Below are positions 1 through 4,456 of a stretch of DNA of 5,658 nt, in pieces. The stretch spans positions 1 to 5,658 of the forward strand of contig JBDNCV010000198.1 of the NCBI GenBank assembly GCA_046719465.1, given 5' to 3'. This DNA comes from JANWYT01 sp046719465 (lineage in GTDB: Bacteria; Chloroflexota; Anaerolineae; Aggregatilineales; Phototrophicaceae). Each line of letters starts with the position of its first letter. The stretch's first letter is position 1. A program made the translations under genes and the position numbers. The notes beneath the pieces are model-generated. The model searched no databases and had not been told where the DNA came from. It saw nothing but the letters and a program-made list of their open reading frames with translations.

Positions 1-296
1 GCGCACCTAGCCAGAGGCTTTAGCCTCGGGCGCAACCGCCGGACGCTAAAGCATCCGGCTGCCATGCGCCCCCTGAAGGGGGCTTCGGCCTCGGGCGGAG
101 GAAGGCTGGATGAAGGGGGCTTCAGCCCCCGCGCACCTAGCCAGAGGCTTCAGCCTCGGGCGCAACCGCCGGACGCTGAAGCATCCGGCTGCCACGCGCC
201 CCCTGAAGGGGGCTTCGGCCTCTAGCAGAGAAAGGCCGGATGAAGGGGGCTTTAGCCCCCGCGCACCTAGCCAGAGGCTTCAGCCTCTGGCGCAAC
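1..296. repeat. 130-bp tandem repeat array of GC-rich hairpins (about 2.3 copies)
   Basis: Copy 1 is 1-130, copy 2 is 131-260, and a partial copy 3 (261-296) stops directly against the stop codon of the ATPase gene. Copies 1 and 2 differ at 9 of 130 positions (about 93% identical, no indels), and 8 of the 9 changes are transitions. Each unit contains four hairpins. In copy 1 they are 10-31 (loop TTTA, one A-G mismatch), 38-59 (loop TAAA, one mismatch), 68-83 (GCCCCC/GGGGGC, loop TGAA) and 115-130 (GGGGGC/GCCCCC, loop TTCA). A 13-base word, TGAAGGGGGCTTC, occurs twice per unit (74-86 and 111-123). The array may continue left of the window. There is no transposase and no convincing reading frame. 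It resembles REP/BIME-type or non-autonomous palindromic elements in general form, but I cannot assign it to a named family. The repeat itself is certain; its function is unknown. Confidence 0.95.
270..291 (-). terminator. Candidate 3'-end hairpin after the R3H-ATPase gene
   Basis: This is a perfect 9-bp stem (arms 270-278 and 283-291, GCCAGAGGC/GCCTCTGGC) with a 4-nt loop. It starts 5 nt past the stop codon in the minus-strand transcript. It belongs to the third, partial repeat copy and is the only version without the internal mismatch seen in copies 1 and 2. No T-tract follows on the minus strand, so it is not a classical intrinsic terminator. It could instead stop 3' exonucleases, or act with the further GC-rich hairpins that follow. 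The hairpin is seen; the terminating role is inferred. Confidence 0.35.
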
Positions 297-2024
297 TTAC
301 ACCGCCCAATCGCCAGAGGATTCGTCATCGCGGTAAAGGCGGACGTGACGGTTTGGCTCTTGGCCGTAGCTCTTGCTGATGAGCGACGCCTCGCGCGCGA
401 GCCGGTGCTGCTGCTTGCGGATGTGCGGTACTTGAGGGCTGAGGATGACCATCTCCTCGCCAGCGTGCAGCCGCGCGATGGCCTCCTGCACCTCAAGCAC
501 CGCTATCCCAAAAGGGTCGTGTTCACGCTCCTGAAGTTTGAACACGTCGATCAAGAAGTTCTCGATCTGGCTCACAGTGCTGGCGCGCAGCACGTAGATC
601 GGCATCCCGTGGCGTTCTGCGTCCACCACCTGCTTCGGGCGGTTGCGATAGTAGGCCTTGAGCGTGACGACGGCGTGAGCTTGGCTGAAGTCCTCGGTCA
701 CATCCAGCGGGACGTTGAGCCGCTTGGCCGATTGCAGCAGCCGATTCTTGGCCACGCCGTAAGCGTAGACCACCAGCGGCTGGAGCTGCTCGCGGATGTG
801 GGGGCTGGCGGCCATGTCGCTCTTGTCCTCAGGCAGCGTCGGGTCGCCTTTGACGAATTGGGCTTGGGGGCGCACCACGGCGCCATTGCTGACGGGGGCG
901 TGGCCATTGCTGCGGCGCTCCTCGCGGTCGGCGCGCTCGCGGCGTTCTGGCCGTTCGGCGCGTTCACTGCGCATGAGACCACGCGCGTCAACCTCGCCGC
1001 GCGTCAAGCGGCTGTCGCTGGCCTCCATCAGGCCGCGCTCGCTGTGGATGCGCCCGTTGGCGTCGCGGCTGCGGATCTCTACCGGCACGTTGCGATTGCG
1101 CAGCAGCAGGTCAACATCCACCGAGACATCTTCGTGGATCACCATCACGTCGCGGCTTTTTAGCTCGATCAGCACGTTGAAGGTGGGCGGGCTGCGGCGC
1201 TCAAGCACGACCTTTTGCGTGCCGCGCCGCCGCGCTTCCTCATCCGAGAGGGTGACGCTCTCAATGCCGCCCACAAGGTCGCTCAGCGTCGGGTTGAGCA
1301 TCAGGTTTTCCAGCGTGTTGCCGTGCGCCGTGCCGATGAGCTGCACGCCGCGCTCGGCGATGGTACGGGCGGCCTGCGCCTCCAGCTCGCGGCCAATCTC
1401 GTCGATTACGATCACCTGCGGGTTGTGGTTCTCCACCGCTTCGATCATCACCTCGTGCTGCAAGTCGGGGCGGCTGACCTGCATCCGGCGCGCTTTGCCA
1501 ACAGCGGGATGCGGCACGTCGCCATCGCCGCCGATCTCGTTGGAGGTGTCTACGATGACGACGCGCTTTTCCTCGGCCAGCACGCGCGCCGCCTCGCGCA
1601 GCATGGTCGTCTTGCCCACGCCGGGCGCGCCCAACATCAAGATGTTTTTGCCGCTTTTGATGAGTTCCTCGATGATGTCAATCGTGCCGTAGACCGCGCG
1701 GCCAATGCGCACCGTCAAGCCCACAATTTCGCCGCGCCGGTTGCGAATGGCGCTGATGCGGTGCAGCGTGCGCTCCATGCCCGCGCGGTTGTCTGCGTCG
1801 AACGCCCCAATGCGGGCGATCATCGCGTCGAGGTCTTCGCGCGTGACTTCTCTATCCGACAGTTCAATCTCGCCGTCCACATAGCGCGCTGTGGGCAGCC
1901 GTCCCATATCCATGACCACTTCCAGCAGGTCGTTCTCATGGCCTAGCTCCTCAATGGCGTAGGTGATGTGCATCGGCAGCACGCGCTTGAGGACATGGAT
2001 ATCATCCGTTATGCGTTTTTCCAT
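297..2024 (-). CDS. AAA ATPase with C-terminal R3H nucleic-acid-binding domain (Ycf45/SpoIIIAA-like)
   Basis: A predicted cytoplasmic P-loop ATPase of 575 aa. The N-terminal region (1-125) and ATPase core match the family found in cyanobacteria, plastids (Ycf45) and Chloroflexota, related to SpoIIIAA and secretion-type ATPases. Visible motifs are Walker A GAPGVGKTT (132-140), Walker B VIVIDEIG (204-211) and a GTAHG sensor-like motif (231-235). A highly charged Arg/Glu linker follows at about 352-371. A conserved domain of unknown role spans about 416-497. The C-terminal R3H domain spans about 505-566, with R536-x3-H540 and the typical EPNRHVRLY end, and it usually binds single-stranded nucleic acid. 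The true role is not established for the family; RNA or ssDNA remodelling is an inference. The start ATG fits the family N-terminus, but no Shine-Dalgarno is visible. The gap to the upstream gene is only 13 nt, so translation is probably coupled. It is the last gene of a three-gene operon. Confidence 0.9.
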   Translation of the reverse strand: MEKRITDDIHVLKRVLPMHITYAIEELGHENDLLEVVMDMGRLPTARYVDGEIELSDREVTREDLDAMIARIGAFDADNRAGMERTLHRISAIRNRRGEIVGLTVRIGRAVYGTIDIIEELIKSGKNILMLGAPGVGKTTMLREAARVLAEEKRVVIVDTSNEIGGDGDVPHPAVGKARRMQVSRPDLQHEVMIEAVENHNPQVIVIDEIGRELEAQAARTIAERGVQLIGTAHGNTLENLMLNPTLSDLVGGIESVTLSDEEARRRGTQKVVLERRSPPTFNVLIELKSRDVMVIHEDVSVDVDLLLRNRNVPVEIRSRDANGRIHSERGLMEASDSRLTRGEVDARGLMRSERAERPERRERADREERRSNGHAPVSNGAVVRPQAQFVKGDPTLPEDKSDMAASPHIREQLQPLVVYAYGVAKNRLLQSAKRLNVPLDVTEDFSQAHAVVTLKAYYRNRPKQVVDAERHGMPIYVLRASTVSQIENFLIDVFKLQEREHDPFGIAVLEVQEAIARLHAGEEMVILSPQVPHIRKQQHRLAREASLISKSYGQEPNRHVRLYRDDESSGDWAV

Positions 2025-2037
2025 AGAGTTTTACAGG

Positions 2038-2991
2038 TCAGTCCTCATCATGGGGTCGCGCCGATGACCAATAAGGCGGCGTGACCCGGTGGGCGGGTTC
2101 CAGTTTGCCGTTGAGTTTGCCCCGTGTGAACGCGACATGACGCACCCCCGCCGCAATCTGGCGCACCATGACCGCTTGTTCCGCCACAGGTGTAAAGCCC
2201 ATTTCTTCTATCACACGATCCAACCACGATTGATAGCTGCGCACGCCCACGTAAACGGGTACGCGCGCCGCCGCCGGGATCATCGCAATTGCGCTCGTCA
2301 GGATGTCGCGCGCCTGCGGCACTACGTCAAGGTGGATGAACGGCAGCAGATACACGCCGTGCCGCCCCTCTGTGACGGCAATATACGCCTCTACCTGCTG
2401 CTGCACGCGGTACACCAAGCCCTGCCCTTCGTTGGTGGGGATGGCAACAGACTGCTGCAAGGTGGGGATCGTGTGGCACATGAGCGCCATGATGCCGATC
2501 TGGTCGCTGCTGCTCTCTTCCGTCAGGGGCAGGGTCGGCTGAGCTTGCAGGGGCGCATGCTGCCAAACACGCTGGCGCATGTAGCAGGCGAAGCGCGTCC
2601 GCCGCATGATCTCAAAGAGCGGGCTGTCAACGTCGATGGCAGCCGTCAGGGCGTGCGCCCCCAGCTTGCCCGCCTCACGCGCCAGCACATCCATGAGCGC
2701 CAGCCACGCATCCTCACTCACGTCTTCGTAATCTGGCCCAGCATACAGCAGATGGGCGTTGACGTCGTCCCCCTTAAAGCGGAACTGGCCGATGACCTCA
2801 TCACCGTTGGTGCGCGCCAGATAGCTGTAGATGCCGCGGTTGAACAGCAAGCTCGACAAGTAAGACGTTGGCCCGGCTGCTGGGTCATGAGTCATGTGGA
2901 ATTCAGCGTCCAAGATCACGCCACGCCCCTGATAGCGCCGCAGCATCGGCACGTCGGTCAGCGTCATGGCACGGGATTCTGTTGTCCTCAT
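2038..2991 (-). CDS. Protein with two GNAT-like halves, possible acetyltransferase or degenerate relative
   Basis: This 317-aa protein is not firmly recognised. Two halves look alike in plan. Residues about 6-145 and 166-280 each run from mixed alpha/beta sequence into a helix, then a short 'RF' or 'GF' turn and a Q-rich strand (LFEIMRRTRFACYMRQRVWQ at 125-144; WLDRVIEEMGFTPVAEQAVM at 256-275). That pattern is typical of the end of a GNAT fold, so a tandem GNAT-like protein is the best guess. No clear acetyl-CoA-binding R/Q-x-x-G-x-G/A loop is seen in either half, so activity is doubtful. There is no signal peptide or membrane segment. The start chosen is ATG at 2991, 8 nt after a GAGGGAG Shine-Dalgarno (3000-3006). 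A GTG one codon earlier (2994, spacing 5) is possible. It lies between the Trm112-like gene (83 nt upstream) and the R3H ATPase (13 nt downstream), in the same operon. Confidence 0.75.
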   Translation of the reverse strand: MRTTESRAMTLTDVPMLRRYQGRGVILDAEFHMTHDPAAGPTSYLSSLLFNRGIYSYLARTNGDEVIGQFRFKGDDVNAHLLYAGPDYEDVSEDAWLALMDVLAREAGKLGAHALTAAIDVDSPLFEIMRRTRFACYMRQRVWQHAPLQAQPTLPLTEESSSDQIGIMALMCHTIPTLQQSVAIPTNEGQGLVYRVQQQVEAYIAVTEGRHGVYLLPFIHLDVVPQARDILTSAIAMIPAAARVPVYVGVRSYQSWLDRVIEEMGFTPVAEQAVMVRQIAAGVRHVAFTRGKLNGKLEPAHRVTPPYWSSARPHDED

Positions 2992-2999
2992 CACTGGTT

Positions 3000-3006
3000 C
3001 TCCCTC
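3000..3006 (-). promoter_or_regulatory. Shine-Dalgarno deciding the start of the GNAT-like gene
   Basis: GAGGGAG on the minus strand lies 8 nt before the ATG at 2991 and 5 nt before an overlapping GTG at 2994. The spacing favours ATG. The site touches a CTGTG segment (3006-3010) that can pair with the upstream inverted repeat. Confidence 0.6.
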
Positions 3007-3023
3007 ACAGCGTCTGGTTACGG

Positions 3024-3059
3024 CTGTGGTGTGTCGTCTTTGTGTCTAAAACACCACAG
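3024..3059 (-). repeat. 9-bp inverted repeat in the Trm112/GNAT-like intergenic gap
   Basis: CTGTGGTGT (3024-3032) and ACACCACAG (3051-3059) are perfect inverted arms around an 18-nt loop, within the 83-nt gap of the operon. No T-run follows on the minus strand, so a simple terminator is unlikely. In the mRNA the second arm (3024-3032) could instead pair 5 bp with CTGTG at 3006-3010, beside the Shine-Dalgarno of the next gene. It may therefore set the relative expression of the two genes or act as an mRNA processing site. The repeat is seen; the role is inferred. Confidence 0.5.
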
Positions 3060-3074
3060 GCTGGCCATTCGTTG

Positions 3075-3329
3075 TTACGCGGTGCTGTCGCTGCGCGTTG
3101 GGGGGATAGGCAGTTGGTCGATGGGCGTGTCTCTCCATTTGCGCCCTTCTTCGATCAACATGACTGGGATGCCATCCACAATCGGGTACTTATTGCCGCT
3201 GTCGGCACACACCAGCCAATGATCTTTGACCAATTCCAGCCGCCCGGGGTCGTCGCCTTTGTCTTTGAAGTGGACGGCTTCAGGGCATCGCAGTATGTCC
3301 AGCAGATCAGGGGCTAGCGTTTTCGCCAT
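3075..3329 (-). CDS. Small Trm112/UPF0434 (YcaR)-like protein
   Basis: An 84-aa cytoplasmic protein. It carries the Trm112-like pattern: LLDILRCPE (9-17), a short strand pair around LELVKDHWLVC (31-41), and the hallmark YPIVDGIPVMLIEEG (48-62). Family members usually bind zinc through a CPxC pair plus further cysteines. In eukaryotes and archaea Trm112 is the activating partner of several tRNA, rRNA and release-factor methyltransferases, while the bacterial small forms are poorly understood. Only C15 and C41 are present here; the expected partner positions are A18 and S44, so the usual zinc site looks incomplete. The start is ATG at 3329, 7 nt after AAAGGA. A longer reading from TTG at 3365 lacks family similarity and would begin at about the predicted transcription start. 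It is the first gene of the operon, directly behind a good promoter. Confidence 0.85.
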   Translation of the reverse strand: MAKTLAPDLLDILRCPEAVHFKDKGDDPGRLELVKDHWLVCADSGNKYPIVDGIPVMLIEEGRKWRDTPIDQLPIPPTRSDSTA

Positions 3330-3336
3330 CGTGACA

Positions 3337-3342
3337 TCCTTT
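3337..3342 (-). promoter_or_regulatory. Shine-Dalgarno AAAGGA for the Trm112-like gene
   Basis: AAAGGA on the minus strand, with 7 nt to the ATG at 3329. It supports the short 84-aa start over the upstream TTG at 3365. Confidence 0.7.
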
Positions 3343-3370
3343 ACATTGAAATGGCCTTTCTTCAACTGTT

Positions 3371-3400
3371 AGTATAAGTCGGAACGAGAATCAACGTCAA
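3371..3400 (-). promoter_or_regulatory. Sigma70-type promoter of the Trm112/GNAT-like/R3H operon
   Basis: On the minus strand, -35 TTGACG (3395-3400, 5/6 to consensus) and -10 TATACT (3371-3376, 5/6) are separated by 18 bp. Transcription would begin near 3364, giving a leader of about 35 nt that includes the AAAGGA site. A tandem TCAACG TCAACG (plus strand, 3391-3402) overlaps the -35 region, and a 5-bp inverted repeat AACGT/ACGTT (3399-3413) lies at its upstream edge. Either could bind a regulator. Confidence 0.65.
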
Positions 3401-3593
3401 CGTAACCCACGTTAGACTTACATTTGACTTTGGTTGTCGCCTCATCCTGACCCATTATGAACCATAGAAAACCCAAAAGCAAGTGCAGACTTGCGATATC
3501 GCCTGCTGTGTGGTGAATGGATGAAAAGCACGGTGACTCGCCTCACCCAAAGCGCACCTGTACTGATCACCCCTTTGTACTACATGCGAAACG
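3401..3593. other. Divergent intergenic region, no gene seen
   Basis: This is the core of the 330-bp gap between the Trm112-like gene and the response regulator. I see no supported gene. It holds a 6-bp hairpin with a tetraloop (3479-3494) and a 10-bp palindrome GCGATATCGC (3493-3502). A GGTGA/TCACC inverted repeat (3532-3547) follows, with two TGTACT direct repeats at 3559-3564 and 3576-3581, just upstream of the candidate response-regulator promoter. The word CCACGTTAG occurs at 3407-3415 and again at 3602-3610, once near each promoter. All are short enough to arise by chance. Confidence 0.5.
3468..3494 (-). terminator. Terminator-like hairpin facing leftward transcription
   Basis: On the minus strand GCAAGT-CTGC-ACTTGC (3494 down to 3479) forms a perfect 6-bp stem with a 4-nt loop. 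It is followed at once by TTTTGGGTTTT (3478-3468), the layout of a weak intrinsic terminator. No minus-strand gene ends directly before it. The nearest leftward transcript would be sufSU, reading antisense through the response regulator. The stem is short and only half GC, so efficiency is uncertain. Confidence 0.35.
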
Positions 3594-3622
3594 TTGCGAG
3601 TCCACGTTAGGTATGGCACAAT
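3594..3622 (+). promoter_or_regulatory. Candidate promoter of the response-regulator gene
   Basis: TTGCGA (3594-3599) and CACAAT (3617-3622) each match 4 of 6 consensus bases and have an ideal 17-bp spacer. The start would be near 3629, giving a leader of about 30 nt. The -10 is weak, which would fit need for an activator; two TGTACT repeats lie just upstream. Confidence 0.35.
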
Positions 3623-3659
3623 CGCAGCACGAATTATTTGAACAGCGGGTTTATAGGTC

Positions 3660-4031
3660 ATGCCTGCGCTAAGAGTGCTAGTTGTTGAAGACGATGTGGG
3701 TCTATGTGCTATCTATGAGCGTATCCTCAACAAAATGGGCTGTCAGATTGAGATCGCCCACGACGGCCACAGCGCCTTGCAGCTCTTGCGCACTTTTAAC
3801 CCTCATCTGATCTTTCTGGACATGTATCTGCCGATTTTGAACGGGTTGACCGTGTTGGAAGGGGTCGCTGTGAACCCGGCGCTCGCGCAAACACGTGTGG
3901 TTGTCGCCAGCTCCTCGCGCGATTATGAGCGTCAAATCCTCGCGTACTCTAACACCGAGTTCATCCTCAAGCCGATCATGCCGACGCAAATCCGCGATAT
4001 CGTTGCCCAGATGATCGAATCCACCTGCTAA
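3660..4031 (+). CDS. Single-domain response regulator (CheY-like receiver)
   Basis: A 123-aa protein consisting only of a receiver domain, with no DNA-binding or enzymatic output. The acidic pocket E10-D11-D12, the phosphoacceptor D54 (in LIFLDMYLP), the switch residue S84 (VVVASS) and the conserved K104-P105 pair are all present, so phosphorylation by a histidine kinase should be possible. S85 stands where many receivers have Ala. No kinase is encoded nearby, so the partner is elsewhere in the genome. Proteins of this type act as phosphorelay intermediates or bind a target protein directly. The Shine-Dalgarno is weak (GCGGG about 10 nt before ATG). Its TAA stop overlaps the TAG of convergent sufU by sharing CTAA at 4028-4031, leaving no space for a terminator between them. 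Confidence 0.93.
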   Translation: MPALRVLVVEDDVGLCAIYERILNKMGCQIEIAHDGHSALQLLRTFNPHLIFLDMYLPILNGLTVLEGVAVNPALAQTRVVVASSSRDYERQILAYSNTEFILKPIMPTQIRDIVAQMIESTC

Positions 4032-4456
4032 GCGCCGCCGCGCCCGCAAGCGATCACCTCCTCTAACGCGCGCCACCCCAGCATGGCGCACTTGACGCGC
4101 GCAGGCAGCCGCCGCACCCCCTCCAGCGCTTCGAGTTCTTCCAGCGCTGGGTCGAGCAGGTTGCCCGCGGTGATGAACGCGCGAAAGCTGGCCAGCAGGC
4201 GCGCCGCTTCGTCCACCGTGCAGCCTTTAACCGCCTCGGTCATCATCGAGGCTGAGGCCGTGCTGATGGCACAGCCGCGCGACTCAAAGCGCATGTCGAC
4301 GATAAGGCCGTCGCGCACCTCGGCGTAGAGGTCGATTTCGTCGCCGCAAGTGGGGTTGTCTTGGTGGCTGAAGCAGGGCGCATCCGGCAGTTTGCCGTGG
4401 TTAGAGGGCGATTGAGCGTGGGCGAGGATCAGCTCGCGGTACAGATCATGAGACAT
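4028..4456 (-). CDS. sufU: SufU, zinc-dependent sulfur-transfer protein for Fe-S assembly
   Basis: A 142-aa cytoplasmic protein of the IscU/NifU-N fold. It has the SufU zinc ligands C37 and D39 (PTCGDEI), C62 (SRGCAIS) and C123 (RVKCAMLGW). The stretch of about 20 residues before the last Cys (around 101-121) distinguishes SufU from scaffold IscU. In Firmicutes SufU swaps its zinc ligand with SufS and accepts the persulfide sulfur, so it is a carrier rather than a scaffold; the same role is inferred here. The ATG at 4456 has a strong GGAGG (4463-4467) 6 nt upstream, inside the end of sufS. The 11-bp overlap with sufS indicates translational coupling and balanced synthesis. A longer frame to 4489 has no family similarity in its added residues. 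It is convergent with the response regulator, with overlapping stops. Confidence 0.95.
   Translation of the reverse strand: MSHDLYRELILAHAQSPSNHGKLPDAPCFSHQDNPTCGDEIDLYAEVRDGLIVDMRFESRGCAISTASASMMTEAVKGCTVDEAARLLASFRAFITAGNLLDPALEELEALEGVRRLPARVKCAMLGWRALEEVIACGRGGA

Noticed and set aside
81..90. GGC-TTCG-GCC tetraloop as a separate hairpin
   Set aside because: Only 3 bp of stem, and it competes with the stronger 6-bp hairpin at 68-83.
1..296. CRISPR array
   Set aside because: The repeat period is 130 bp with near-identical whole units and no unique spacers; the content is nested palindromes.
110..379. Short plus-strand reading frame over the repeat array
   Set aside because: It is open because of repetitive GC-rich sequence, has no Shine-Dalgarno or family likeness, and runs into the 3' end of the ATPase gene in antisense.
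240..1163. Long plus-strand reading frame opposite the ATPase gene
   Set aside because: Antisense shadow: the minus-strand frame has complete Walker and R3H motifs, while this one shows only biased His/Ala/Val composition.
796..1946. Further plus-strand open frames opposite the ATPase gene
   Set aside because: Ser/Arg-rich or Ala/His-rich composition without motifs, as expected for shadows of a GC-rich gene.
2089..3222. 377-aa plus-strand frame across the GNAT-like gene, the gap and the Trm112-like gene
   Set aside because: It covers two minus-strand genes with good Shine-Dalgarno sites and the intergenic hairpin. No recognisable domain.
3330..3365. N-terminal extension of the Trm112-like protein from TTG at 3365
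   Set aside because: The ATG at 3329 has an ideal Shine-Dalgarno and matches the family start. The extension would begin at about the predicted transcription start.
3455..3661. 68-aa minus-strand frame in the divergent intergenic region
   Set aside because: No clear Shine-Dalgarno or promoter and no recognised motif. It overlaps the response-regulator start codon and the terminator-like hairpin. A small RNA or peptide cannot be excluded but is not supported.
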